DNA of 64,000 bases from Rhizobium sp. BK251. Its GTDB lineage: Bacteria; Pseudomonadota; Alphaproteobacteria; Rhizobiales; Rhizobiaceae. Positions within the stretch are counted from its first letter, which is position 1. Each line of letters opens with the position of its first letter. A program made the position numbers and the translations under genes. Below are positions 45,709 to 54,282 of this stretch, piece by piece. The DNA lies in NCBI RefSeq assembly GCF_004345245.1, contig NZ_SLUQ01000002.1:310001-374000 (forward strand). Reading direction: 5' to 3'. The notes beneath the pieces were generated by a model. It was not told the DNA's origin, made no database searches, and was given only the letters and a program-made list of their open reading frames with translations.

Positions 45709-46860
45709 TTATTTGTTAACGAAATCGAGCGAGTGGCGCGAAAGGGCGCGCGGCGCATCGGTCGTCGTCAGATAGGTCTGGCCGAGCGTCATGGCGGTGC
45801 CGGTGTCGGAATCCATGATGATCATGTGCACGAAGAGCGACATGTTCGCCTCGATCTCCTGCGGATTGCCGACATGGAACATCTGGTGCTCCATCCAGGA
45901 AGGCGAGAACCGCGCGCCGAGCGAATAGCCGCATGCGTTCAGGCGATGGCGGGCAAGGCCGCGTTCGTCCATGATCTTGGCATGCATGTCGAAGACGTCG
46001 CCGAAAGTGTGCCCCGGCCGCAAGACCGTTTCGATCGCCTGGATTGTCTCGCGGGCGGCACTGTAGAGTTCGCGGTGGCGATGCGTCGGTTCGCCGACAA
46101 CGATCGTGCGCATCATCCCTGCGTGGTAGTGCGCGTAAGCGCCGGCCCATTCGAGCGTCAGCTGGTCGGTGGCCTCGAGCTTGCGGCGTCCGGCCTTGTA
46201 GCGGCACAGCAAGGCGTCGGCGCCGGAACCGATGATGAATTCGTTGGCCGGGTAGTCGCCGCCGCCAGAGAAGACTGCGCCCTGCATCGCGGCAAGGATA
46301 TCGGCCTCGCTGGCTCCGGGACCCGTCAGCGCAAGCGCCGCATCGAATGCATCGTCCGCAAGGCTTGCGGCGCGCTCGACATAGGCGACTTCCGTCGGGC
46401 TCTTCACCAGCCGCAGGCGGCTGACGAGGTAGGACGCATCGCTCATCTGTCCGAAGGTCGAAAGCTGGGCGTCGAGGAGGCGTGCCACGCGGCCGGTCAT
46501 GCCATGCGTGTCGTACTCCACGCCGATGCGGGCGCCGAGCAGATCCATTTCGTCGAGCAGATCCTTGAGGTCCATGGTCGGGTCCGCGTTCACGCGGTCG
46601 ACCCAGATGTGGATGTTCTCGAGGATAGAGGTGTGCCGGGCCTGGCGCAGGTCTGCGGAGCGGGTCAGCAGCGCCATGGTCCCGTCCGCCTTGACGACAA
46701 GGGTCTGGAAGAAGCAGTAGCCGAAGGTGTCGTAGCCGGTCAGCCAGTACATGCTCTCCTGCGCGAACAGGAGGAGAGCATCAAGCTTCTCCTCGGCCAT
46801 TTTCGCGGTCAGCATCTGGAGGCGGTTGGCGAATTCGTCGGGTTCGAAATGCAGTGCCAT
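45709..46860 (-). CDS. M24-like (creatinase/ectoine-hydrolase type) protein without metal ligands
   Basis: The 383-residue protein has the two-domain layout of the M24 family: an N-terminal creatinase domain (ALLLFAQESMYWLTGYDTFGY near residue 25-45) and a C-terminal pita-bread domain. The two metal-binding aspartates are gone: LTLEWAGAY stands where LxxDxG is usual, and HAGMMRT where SDxTRT is usual. The GHGIG histidine is also replaced. This is the state of creatinase and ectoine hydrolase (DoeA), not of true aminopeptidases. It starts five bases after pgeF, so the lgt-MidA-pgeF run probably includes it. Confidence 0.88.
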   Translation of the reverse strand: MALHFEPDEFANRLQMLTAKMAEEKLDALLLFAQESMYWLTGYDTFGYCFFQTLVVKADGTMALLTRSADLRQARHTSILENIHIWVDRVNADPTMDLKDLLDEMDLLGARIGVEYDTHGMTGRVARLLDAQLSTFGQMSDASYLVSRLRLVKSPTEVAYVERAASLADDAFDAALALTGPGASEADILAAMQGAVFSGGGDYPANEFIIGSGADALLCRYKAGRRKLEATDQLTLEWAGAYAHYHAGMMRTIVVGEPTHRHRELYSAARETIQAIETVLRPGHTFGDVFDMHAKIMDERGLARHRLNACGYSLGARFSPSWMEHQMFHVGNPQEIEANMSLFVHMIIMDSDTGTAMTLGQTYLTTTDAPRALSRHSLDFVNK

Positions 46861-46865
46861 GTCGA

Positions 46866-47660
46866 TCAGGCCTCCACAATTGCAATTGCTGAAATCTGCC
46901 GCCCGTAGTCCGGTTCCCCGGCATGGGTGGTGCGGCGATATGAAAAGAAACGGTCGGTATCGGGGTAGGTGCAAAGATCGAGGCTCTCGGCCTGCACGCC
47001 GGCATTCCGCAGGCGTTGCACCGTGAGGCCCTGGAGGTCGAACATCGCGTGGCCGGGCTTCGGCGACGGGACGAAGTAACCCTCGTAAAGCGGGTTACTC
47101 GCCAGGAAACGGTCGATGAACTCAGGGCCGACCTCGTAGTTCGCCTGGGAGATCGAAGGGCCGAGGCAGGCGATGATCGCATCGCGCTCCGCCCCGAGAT
47201 TGACCATGGCTTCTACCGTGTTTTCGAGGACGCCCGTCAGCGCTCCCTTCCAGCCGGCATGAGCTGCGCCAACGATCCTTCGCTCAGGGTCGGCAAAGAG
47301 GATGGGGCCGCAATCGGCACTCAGGACGCCGATCACGATGCCAGGAGTTGCGGTGACCATCGCATCCGCTTCGGGGCGCGAACCGTCATAGCGCGCATCG
47401 ACCGTCACCACGTCCGGCGAATGCACCTGGTGGACGGTCGCCAGCCTTTCAGGCGGCAAGTCGAACCAGCGCGCCACGCGGGCACGGTTCTCGATCACGT
47501 TTTCTCTCTCGTCATTGGAGCCGAGGCCCACATTGAGGCCGCGATAGAGCCCTTCGGATACACCACCCGTGCGCGTGAAGTAGCCGTGGCGAATGCGATC
47601 GCCGGTCGCTTCCTTCAGCAGGACGCTTTCGATCGGAGCTGGAAGTGCTTCGTTCTTCAT
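46866..47660 (-). CDS. pgeF: peptidoglycan editing factor PgeF (YfiH/laccase-domain)
   Basis: The 264-residue protein has the DUF152/laccase-domain motifs: HGYFTRTGGVSEG near residue 26, HQVHSPDVV near 78, LSADCGPILF near 112 with the catalytic cysteine, and HAGWKGALTG near 132. PgeF releases L-serine or similar wrong residues from peptidoglycan precursors in the cytoplasm. It lies 99 bases after the MidA-like gene and immediately before the M24-like gene. Confidence 0.93.
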   Translation of the reverse strand: MKNEALPAPIESVLLKEATGDRIRHGYFTRTGGVSEGLYRGLNVGLGSNDERENVIENRARVARWFDLPPERLATVHQVHSPDVVTVDARYDGSRPEADAMVTATPGIVIGVLSADCGPILFADPERRIVGAAHAGWKGALTGVLENTVEAMVNLGAERDAIIACLGPSISQANYEVGPEFIDRFLASNPLYEGYFVPSPKPGHAMFDLQGLTVQRLRNAGVQAESLDLCTYPDTDRFFSYRRTTHAGEPDYGRQISAIAIVEA

Positions 47661-47759
47661 GGCGTGCGTCCGATTTTCAGTGAAGTTGAATGTTACGACA
47701 CGTCGCCAGAGCGACGCGTCCCGATTGGGTGCGATGTTGGCTCAGCCGGCAGCGGCATG

Positions 47760-48863
47760 TCAATCCACCGCGCGGAACGGCATGAGGTCGACGGCCGGCG
47801 CCGAAACGGCAAGGACCTTGAAAAGCTCGCCCATCTTGCCTTCGCCGGCGCCCGCGAGCCGCTCGACGGCGGCCTGGATGCCTTGCCGCACATATTCGGT
47901 CTTATCGCGACCAAGTGCCCCGGCTCGTTCCATCAAGCCAAGGCCGATCAGGAAATCGCCCTGGTGGACGCATCCGTTGACGTGGATGCGCGCGGCAATC
48001 GCGGTCTCGGCAAGAGCCTGGAAGTCGACATGGCTCGTCAGGTCGGCTTCGCCCGGATGGCTGAGGGGAGGATCGAATTCGTGCATCCGGACCGCCTGGA
48101 GCGTGTCGCCGAACCCTGAGACCATGTGGCCGTAGTCGATGATCAGGGCGGTGCCGCCATGGTCGTTCAGCCGGTTGCAGATCTTCGTCATCACCGCTTC
48201 CCGGGCGGGCGCAGCCTCGAAGATCGTGCCGGGGGGCACATCCTGCACCGGGGCGGGCAGAAGCGAAGGGTCGATACCCGCCATGCCGGCGGCAAAAGCG
48301 AGCCTTCCCTCCGCATCGAGGCCGATCATGCGTTCGCGAAAACCGGTCGGAGTTCGCACGAACTGGCGAAGCGGTATCGCATCGAAAAGCTCGTTGGCGG
48401 CAAGCAGCGTGAAGCCGGCCGGGACGTCATCGAAATCCGAATGCCAGGCGACCCTGCCGTCCTGCTCGGAGAGCGTCTGGCGCTGGACTTCCTGGAGCCG
48501 GGGGCTCGTCTCCACGAGATGGACGCTCAGCCCCTCATAAAGAGGCGGTGCGAGACGTGCGACGACGCGCAGCATGTCCGCCATCATCGTGCCGCGGCCG
48601 GGACCGACCTCCACGAGGCGAACCTCGGCGGGCGTGCCGTGACGCTGCCAGGCGTGAACCATGAACACGCCGATCATCTCGCCGAAAAGCTGGCTGATCT
48701 CCGGCGCGGTCACGAAGTCGCCGGCGCGACCGAAGGGATCGCGCGTCTTGTAGTACCCATGCTCGGGATCGGCCAGGCAGAGAGAGAAATAGTCGGTCAC
48801 GCTGATCGGACCGTTCGCCTGGATGAGCGCTTTCATCTTTTCTGCGAGAGCGGTGGTCATCAT
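47760..48863 (-). CDS. SAM-dependent methyltransferase, NDUFAF7/MidA type (DUF185)
   Basis: The 367-residue protein is of the NDUFAF7/MidA group, which in mitochondria methylates a subunit of complex I. It has ISVTDYFSLCLADPEHGYY near the start, GDFVTAPEISQLFGE near residue 48, the SAM-binding motif VEVGPGRGTMM near 85 and LLAANELFDAIP near 155. The bacterial substrate is not established. Two adjacent ATGs could serve as start. It is the second gene after lgt, with a 13-base gap. Confidence 0.9.
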   Translation of the reverse strand: MMTTALAEKMKALIQANGPISVTDYFSLCLADPEHGYYKTRDPFGRAGDFVTAPEISQLFGEMIGVFMVHAWQRHGTPAEVRLVEVGPGRGTMMADMLRVVARLAPPLYEGLSVHLVETSPRLQEVQRQTLSEQDGRVAWHSDFDDVPAGFTLLAANELFDAIPLRQFVRTPTGFRERMIGLDAEGRLAFAAGMAGIDPSLLPAPVQDVPPGTIFEAAPAREAVMTKICNRLNDHGGTALIIDYGHMVSGFGDTLQAVRMHEFDPPLSHPGEADLTSHVDFQALAETAIAARIHVNGCVHQGDFLIGLGLMERAGALGRDKTEYVRQGIQAAVERLAGAGEGKMGELFKVLAVSAPAVDLMPFRAVD

Positions 48864-48876
48864 GGGCTCTCGACTC

Positions 48877-49734
48877 TCAAACCTGCCCGTGCGAGACGGG
48901 CTGCGCGCGGCGGGCGCGGATCATCGCCCAAATGCCGAGCAGGAGCATCGGCGAGGAAAGCACCATGCCCATCGTCAGCCAGTTCGTCCCGGCGAGGTAG
49001 CCGATCTGCGCGTCCGGCTCGCGGAAGAACTCCACGAGAATGCGGCAAAGCCCGTAGCCGCAGATGAAGGCGCCCGCAACGAAGCCGGGCGTCTTCAGTG
49101 CCAGCATGCGGTGGGTAAGCAACCGCAGGAAAAGGAGAAGGGCAATTCCTTCGAGGCCCGCCTCGTAAAGCTGGCTCGGATGGCGCGTGAAGGGGCCGCC
49201 GGTCGGAAATTCCATTGCCCAGGGCACATCGCTGATGCGGCCCCAAAGTTCACCGTTCACGAAATTCGCGATGCGCCCGAAGAAGAGGCCGAAAGGCACC
49301 ACCGCAGCCACGATGTCGAAGAGGCTCCAGACCGGAATGGCGTTGCGGCGGGCGAAGAGAATCATCGCGATCGTCGTGCCGATCAGCCCGCCATGGAAAG
49401 ACATGCCGCCATTCCATATCTCGATCGCCCGCACAGGATTTTCAAGAACGGACGGCAGGTCATAGAACAGGATGTAGCCGATACGACCGCCAAGAACGAT
49501 GCCGAGCGCCACCCAGACGATGAAGTCGTCAAGATGTGTCTTGGTCATCGGCGCTGCGTTGCCAATCCAAAGCCTGTCGTTCGCGACCAGTTGGCGTGCA
49601 TAGAGCCAGCCAAGAAGAATGCCCGCCACATAGGCGAGGCCATACCAGTGGACCGCAACAGGGCCGATGGAGAAGGCAACCGGATCTATCTCCGGGAAGG
49701 GAAGTATGGCGAGAAGGTTGGCGGCTGTCTGCAA
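48877..49734 (-). CDS. lgt: prolipoprotein diacylglyceryl transferase
   Basis: The 285-residue membrane protein has seven hydrophobic helices and the Lgt signature [14 protein letters not shown] near residue 145, plus HWYGLAY near 29 and FHGGLIG near 114. It transfers diacylglycerol from phosphatidylglycerol to the lipobox cysteine of prolipoproteins in the inner membrane. The start appears to be TTG at 49732-49734, since the conserved N-terminus begins here and no ATG is close. Its products include lipoproteins encoded nearby, such as the Kazal and 266-residue proteins. Confidence 0.94.
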   Translation of the reverse strand: MQTAANLLAILPFPEIDPVAFSIGPVAVHWYGLAYVAGILLGWLYARQLVANDRLWIGNAAPMTKTHLDDFIVWVALGIVLGGRIGYILFYDLPSVLENPVRAIEIWNGGMSFHGGLIGTTIAMILFARRNAIPVWSLFDIVAAVVPFGLFFGRIANFVNGELWGRISDVPWAMEFPTGGPFTRHPSQLYEAGLEGIALLLFLRLLTHRMLALKTPGFVAGAFICGYGLCRILVEFFREPDAQIGYLAGTNWLTMGMVLSSPMLLLGIWAMIRARRAQPVSHGQV

Positions 49735-49925
49735 GTTATTCCGTCCGTTGATGTGCGCGGAAGATGGCTCTGCGCGAGAAAGCGGTCAAGTCGATTGTGC
49801 GGCGAGCATGATTTAGGCAAGCGCAGTATGCGCGGCAGCGCTTGCATCAGAGGAGCCGAAGCCCTACCTCATCTGTATATGCCGGACATGGCCCCGGGCC
49901 ACGGCGCGAAGGGAGAAAAATCATC

Positions 49926-50186
49926 ATGTCGACTGGACCGAATCGAATCATGGACGAATTCGCGAAGCTGATGACGGACGCCGCGGGCGCCGCGCAGGGC
50001 GTGCGCCGTGAGATCGAAACCGCCTTCAATGCTCAGGCCGAGCGCTGGCTCAACAGCATGGATATCGTCAAGCGCGAGGAATTCGAGGCGGTGCGCGAGA
50101 TGGCCGTCAAGGCGCGCGACGAGAACGAGGCGCTGCTCGCAAGAATTGAAGCGCTGGAAGCAAAGCTTTCCTCAGCGGGCAAATAA
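49926..50186 (+). CDS. ubiK: ubiquinone biosynthesis accessory factor UbiK
   Basis: The 86-residue protein matches the BMFP/UbiK family: RIMDEFAKLMTDAAGAAQGV at the N-terminus and a C-terminal coiled coil (REEFEAVREMAVKARDENE and onward). UbiK helps the ubiquinone-making complex, and related proteins bind membranes. AAGGGAG lies about 11 bases before the ATG; longer readings upstream have no family character. A hairpin terminator follows, so it is probably a single-gene transcript. Divergent from lgt. Confidence 0.88.
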   Translation: MSTGPNRIMDEFAKLMTDAAGAAQGVRREIETAFNAQAERWLNSMDIVKREEFEAVREMAVKARDENEALLARIEALEAKLSSAGK

Positions 50187-50196
50187 TCTCTTCCAC

Positions 50197-50220
50197 GGAG
50201 GCGGCGGATCTGCCGCCTCC
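50197..50220 (+). terminator. hairpin after ubiK
   Basis: Perfect 9-bp stem GGAGGCGGC / GCCGCCTCC with a 6-base loop, ten bases after the ubiK stop. Only a weak T content follows. Confidence 0.65.
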
Positions 50221-50563
50221 TGTTATCCCAGAAATTTGCGTGCCTTTTTTTCAACCTGTGGACACTGCCAAAAAAGCCAGTCGCCAGAGTCGGTTATGGC
50301 GCCCTCGTGAATCCAAGTTCCAGAAGCTTTCCACAGAGTCGGTTCCCAAATTCCCAATTGAGGGCTGGCAGGTCCGCCGGGTCATTATACACTGATTTTA
50401 AATGATGATTCGAGACGGACTTGGTAAGCCCCAGGCAGGGTGACGGTGTTAGTCTGGCAACCGTTCGACGATCATTCGAAGTGGTGATTTCCGGTAGTAG
50501 AGTGTGTTTTTTCTGTGTCTGTACACGAAGTGATCGCATTCAATCCGGTCGAAAAGGTGTTGC
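50221..50563 (+). other. intergenic region before the ybjN-like gene
   Basis: A 343-base gap without a gene. It is less GC-rich than its surroundings and has an exact 11-base direct repeat CAGAGTCGGTT at 50285-50295 and 50334-50344, and two sites resembling a DnaA box (CCTGTGGAC near 50255 and TTTCCACAG near 50328). The promoter for the gene at 50564 probably lies in the AT-rich part near 50390-50520. No RNA gene was recognised. Confidence 0.45.
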
Positions 50564-51064
50564 ATGAGCCTGATGGAAATGGAATTTCAACGTCATTCCA
50601 ACCCGGTCGATACGATCGAATTTGTCGCGGCGACCAACGACTGGTCGTTTGAGCGCTCCGGCGAGGACGAGATTGCTATGACCGTCGAGGGACGGTGGGC
50701 CGATTATCATCTTTCCTTCTCCTGGATGGAGGACTTCGAGGCGCTGCATCTCGGCTGCGCATTCGACGTCAAGGTTCCGGACGCTCGCCTGAACGAGGTG
50801 ATCCGGCTGCTTTCCCTGATCAATGCGCAAGTGCTCATGGGACATTTCGACCTGTGGCGCCAAGAAGATGTCGTTATTTTCCGGCAGTCTCTGCTTCTTT
50901 CCGGCGGCGCGGAAGCGACGAACCAGCAGGTCGAGGCACTGCTTTCAAATGCTCTCGACAGCAGCGAGGCCTATTACCAGGCTTTCCAGTTCGTCGTCTG
51001 GTCGGGCATGGATGCCAAGCGCGCCCTGGATGCCGTGCTCTTCGAAACCGTGGGTGAAGCGTGA
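50564..51064 (+). CDS. YbjN domain-containing protein
   Basis: The 166-residue protein has the YbjN/secretion-chaperone-like fold: MEMEFQRHSNPVDTIEF at the start, WADYHLSFSWMEDFEALHLGCAF near 45-67 and LLSLINAQVLMGHFDLW near 83-99. YbjN proteins are thought to bind partner proteins, but their role is not settled. The ATG has GAAAAGG upstream. It is separated from proC by one base, so the two are co-transcribed and possibly coupled in translation. Confidence 0.88.
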   Translation: MSLMEMEFQRHSNPVDTIEFVAATNDWSFERSGEDEIAMTVEGRWADYHLSFSWMEDFEALHLGCAFDVKVPDARLNEVIRLLSLINAQVLMGHFDLWRQEDVVIFRQSLLLSGGAEATNQQVEALLSNALDSSEAYYQAFQFVVWSGMDAKRALDAVLFETVGEA

Positions 51065-51065
51065 A

Positions 51066-51893
51066 ATGAAGCCAGACCAGTCATCGTCCGACAATCCTAT
51101 CGTCCTGGTCGGCGCCGGGAACATGGGCGGCGCGATGCTGTCGGGCTGGTTGAAGAGCGGCGTTTTCGGCTCCTCCGTCGTCGTGGTCGATCCTGGCCCT
51201 TCGGAGGCCATGCTTTCGCTGATCGCCGATGCGGGCGCAAGGCACGTGCAGGCCGTCCCCGACACGTTGAAGGCCGGGGTTCTCTTTCTTGCCGTCAAGC
51301 CGCAGGTGATGGAGGCCGTATTGCCTTCGGTCAGGACCTGCGTGAGTAAGGAAACGGTCGTCGTATCGGTCGCCGCCGGCAAGACGCTCGCTTCCCTGGA
51401 GAAACATCTCGGTGAAGCTGCGATGGTGCGCGCCATGCCGAATACGCCTGCGATGATCGGGCGGGGCATCACGGGCGCCTATGCCAATGAACGGGTGACG
51501 GCCGCACAGCGCGACCGGGTCTTCAATCTCCTGAAGGTATCCGGTCCTCTGGAGTGGGTTGCCACGGAAGCGGATATCGATGCCGTGACGGCCGTTTCGG
51601 GCAGCGGGCCGGCCTATGTCTTCTATCTCGTCGAATGCATGGCAGAGGCAGGACGCAAACTCGGCCTGCCGGCGGACCTCGCCATGCGTCTTGCACGGGA
51701 AACCGTCTCGGGGGCTGGTGAACTTCTGCACCAGTCCCCCGATGACGCCTCGCGCCTGCGCCAGAACGTGACGTCTCCCGGCGGTACGACCGCCGCCGCT
51801 CTCGCCATCCTCATGGCCGAGAACGGGATGCAGCCGCTTTTCGATGCGGCGATCGCCGCCGCCCGCAAGCGGGCCGAGGAACTGGCCGGCTGA
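51066..51893 (+). CDS. proC: pyrroline-5-carboxylate reductase
   Basis: The 275-residue protein is full-length ProC: VLVGAGNMGGAMLSGW near residue 12, LFLAVKPQVM near 75, the PNTPAMIGRGITGAY segment near 122, SGSGPAYVFYL near 178 and NVTSPGGTTAAAL near 236. It reduces pyrroline-5-carboxylate to proline with NADPH in the cytoplasm. The ATG is one base beyond the stop of the YbjN gene, and a CsaA-like gene follows after 13 bases, giving a three-gene operon. Confidence 0.96.
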   Translation: MKPDQSSSDNPIVLVGAGNMGGAMLSGWLKSGVFGSSVVVVDPGPSEAMLSLIADAGARHVQAVPDTLKAGVLFLAVKPQVMEAVLPSVRTCVSKETVVVSVAAGKTLASLEKHLGEAAMVRAMPNTPAMIGRGITGAYANERVTAAQRDRVFNLLKVSGPLEWVATEADIDAVTAVSGSGPAYVFYLVECMAEAGRKLGLPADLAMRLARETVSGAGELLHQSPDDASRLRQNVTSPGGTTAAALAILMAENGMQPLFDAAIAAARKRAEELAG

Positions 51894-51906
51894 GCGGGGA
51901 GAGGGA

Positions 51907-52248
51907 ATGTCCGAAGAGATCACCTATGCGGATTTCGAGCGCGTCGACGTTCGCGTCGGCACCATCATCGAAGTGAAGCCCTTTCCGGAAGCGCGCAAGC
52001 CCGCCTACAAGCTCATGATCGATTTCGGCCCCGAGATCGGGGTGAAGAAATCCTCCGCGCAGATCACGGTCCATTATACGCCGGAAGAGCTGGTTGGCCG
52101 GCAGGTGCTCGGCGTCGTCAACTTTCCGCCCCGCCAGATCGGTCCCTTCCGCTCGGAGGTTCTGACGCTCGGCTTCGAGGACGAGACCGGCGCGATCGTG
52201 CTTGCCGGCGTGGGGCAGCCGGTACCTGATGGCAGGAAGCTAATGTAG
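51907..52248 (+). CDS. tRNA-binding protein, CsaA-like
   Basis: The 113-residue protein has one OB-fold tRNA-binding domain: FERVDVRVGTIIEVKPFPEARK near residue 10-31 and the closing VLGVVNFPPRQIGPFRSEVLTLGF. This is the CsaA type, described as a tRNA-binding, chaperone-like protein. GGGGAGAGGGA just before the ATG makes the start clear. It is the last gene of the ybjN-proC operon and ends 13 bases from a convergent DUF1349 gene. Confidence 0.88.
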   Translation: MSEEITYADFERVDVRVGTIIEVKPFPEARKPAYKLMIDFGPEIGVKKSSAQITVHYTPEELVGRQVLGVVNFPPRQIGPFRSEVLTLGFEDETGAIVLAGVGQPVPDGRKLM

Positions 52249-52261
52249 GCGCGTCGGCGCC

Positions 52262-52843
52262 TCAGTGGATGTCGCGGGAAACCGGATCCGTCAGCGTGAA
52301 ATCGATAAACTCGGCCTCGAATCCCTTACGCTGCGGCGAGCAGAAGGCAGGGCCGACCATGATGTCCTGCATCGACGGATCGAAGTAGGCGAGGCGCGCC
52401 ATGCGCCAGTCCGGCTGCCGGTCCGTGCAATATTGAATGAAGAGCGCGTCGCCATTGCGGGTCACGCGCACGGACATCTCGTCGAAATCATGATCGAGCC
52501 GGAAGGCGGACCAATCGGAATTGCGGTTGGTCACGACGACGCTGAAATGCTTCGCGCCATCGGTATATTCGATGCCGCATTTCATCCAGTGCCCGGCATC
52601 CGCGCGGATCATCAGCCCCGCCTGGTCGTAGAGTTCCTCGTAACGGCCGGTGAACGTGACGGTCGCGGTGAAGTCTCCCTTGCGCTGCGCGTGCAGGAAA
52701 TGACCGTCGTCGCGGTGGAAGCCGTAATAGGTTCCCTGCCAGAAATCAGTCTTTTCGCCAGTGACCACGTGTAGGCGCCCGTTGCGCACCTCGGCGCTCG
52801 GCGGAGGATTCAGCCATTTCATGGCGCTGATATCGATCGTCAT
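52262..52843 (-). CDS. DUF1349 domain-containing protein (beta-sandwich)
   Basis: The 193-residue protein resembles the DUF1349 group: a beta-rich fold with TDFWQGTYYGFHRDDGHFL near 32-50, ADAGHWMKCGIEY near 100 and a C-terminal VGPAFCSPQRKGFEAEFIDF segment. The family is related to concanavalin-like lectin/glucanase folds, but no activity is assigned. No signal peptide is visible, so it is probably cytoplasmic. It sits 22 bases downstream of the histidine kinase gene and could be the last gene of that operon. Confidence 0.82.
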   Translation of the reverse strand: MTIDISAMKWLNPPPSAEVRNGRLHVVTGEKTDFWQGTYYGFHRDDGHFLHAQRKGDFTATVTFTGRYEELYDQAGLMIRADAGHWMKCGIEYTDGAKHFSVVVTNRNSDWSAFRLDHDFDEMSVRVTRNGDALFIQYCTDRQPDWRMARLAYFDPSMQDIMVGPAFCSPQRKGFEAEFIDFTLTDPVSRDIH

Positions 52844-52865
52844 GGGGCTTCCCTGGGTTTCCTGT

Positions 52866-54275
52866 TCAGGCGGGGATGCGGATCGTGGCTCTCAGGCCGC
52901 CGAGCGGGCTGTCGCCGAGCGTGACATTGCCGCCATGGCTGCGGGCGATGTCGCGCACGATCGCGAGGCCCAGCCCGGTGCCGGAATCATCGAGGTTGCG
53001 TGCTGAATCGAGACGAAAGAACGGCTTGAAGACGTCGTCTCGCGCGTTCTCCGGAATGCCGGGACCGTCGTCGTCGAAGGTAACGGTCAGCCACTTGGTG
53101 CCATGCTTTGCCTCGATCCGCAGCTTGTTAGCATATCGGCGGGCGTTCGAGGCGAGGTTGGTGACTAGCCGCGTGAAGGCGTTCGGCCGCACCAGAATGC
53201 TGTCGTCGCCATCGATGGCGTAACTCAGTTCCTTGCCATGGAGGGAGAAGTCAGCCTCGAGTCTCTCGAAGACTTCGTTAAGGCTGAGGTTGCCGACATC
53301 CTCCTCCGTCTCGCCGCGGGCGAAGGCCATGTAGCCTTCCAGCATGGTCTGCATGTCCTGGACGTCCTCGTTCATGTTCTGCAGGTCCGGATTGTCGCCG
53401 GCGAGCGCCAACTGCAGCTTGAAACGGGTGAGAACGGTGCGCAGGTCGTGGCTGACGCCGGAGAGCATGGTCGTGCGCTGTTCGATCTGCCGTTCGATGC
53501 GCTCGCGCATGAGAATGAAGGCAAGGCCGGCGCGGCGTACCTCGTCGGCGCCTCGGGGCAGGAAATCGTCCGGCTTCTGCCCCTTGCCGAAGCTTTCGGC
53601 GGCTTTGGCGAGCGAGAGGATCGGCCGGATCTGCCCGCGAAGGAAGAGGATCGAGATGCCGATCAGGACCAGCGAGGTGCCGATCATCCAGAGCAGGAAG
53701 ATATGGGTATTCGAGGCATAGGCCTGGCTGCGCCGCGCGAGCACTCGCAATATCTTGTCGTCGAGCTGGATCCGGATCTCGATCAGGCTGGAATCGCCAA
53801 GCGTGTCGAGCCAGAAGGGCCGGCGGATCTGGTCGCTGATCTCGTCGCTCAGGATACCGTCGAGGATCGAGAAGAATGGCTTGGCACGGGGAGGCGGCAG
53901 GTCGCCATAGGGCTCGATCGAGATATTGAGGTTGAGCTTCTCGCGAGCGATGCGAATGATCTCGCTGTAGTCGGCGTCCTGCGGGTAGGTCTCGATGATA
54001 TCGATGATCCCGGCGATGTCGCGGGTGACGGCCATCGAGAGCCGCTGGGTCACCATCTGCCAGTGCCGTTCCATGAAGACGGCTGCGACGACGGACTGGA
54101 GCAGGATCATTGGAATGATGATGATCAACAGCGAACGGGCATAGAGGCCAGTCGGAAGCTGGCGGCGCATCCACCTGCCGAACGAACGCAAGGGTGGCGT
54201 GACCGATCGCTCCTGATCGCGCCGAAAGGAGTCAAGTATCGCTGTCAGATTGCCGATCCTGCCGGAGTTCGCCAT
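52866..54275 (-). CDS. sensor histidine kinase
   Basis: The 469-residue protein has two membrane helices (about residues 46-70 and 195-215), a periplasmic loop between them, a HAMP linker, a dimerisation domain with the phosphoacceptor histidine in SGVSHDLRT near residue 271, an N box (LVTNLASNARRYANK), a G1 box (DDDGPGIP) and a G2 box (GTGLGLAI). It is EnvZ-like in layout. The signal sensed is unknown. It lies 7 bases downstream of the response regulator gene, its obvious partner. Confidence 0.93.
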   Translation of the reverse strand: MANSGRIGNLTAILDSFRRDQERSVTPPLRSFGRWMRRQLPTGLYARSLLIIIIPMILLQSVVAAVFMERHWQMVTQRLSMAVTRDIAGIIDIIETYPQDADYSEIIRIAREKLNLNISIEPYGDLPPPRAKPFFSILDGILSDEISDQIRRPFWLDTLGDSSLIEIRIQLDDKILRVLARRSQAYASNTHIFLLWMIGTSLVLIGISILFLRGQIRPILSLAKAAESFGKGQKPDDFLPRGADEVRRAGLAFILMRERIERQIEQRTTMLSGVSHDLRTVLTRFKLQLALAGDNPDLQNMNEDVQDMQTMLEGYMAFARGETEEDVGNLSLNEVFERLEADFSLHGKELSYAIDGDDSILVRPNAFTRLVTNLASNARRYANKLRIEAKHGTKWLTVTFDDDGPGIPENARDDVFKPFFRLDSARNLDDSGTGLGLAIVRDIARSHGGNVTLGDSPLGGLRATIRIPA

Positions 54276-54282
54276 GTGTCGC

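Noticed and set aside
50250..50340. Replication origin suggested by two DnaA-box-like sites
   Set aside because: Both sites have mismatches to the consensus, and no cluster, AT-rich unwinding element or dnaA/hemE/parA neighbours are present.
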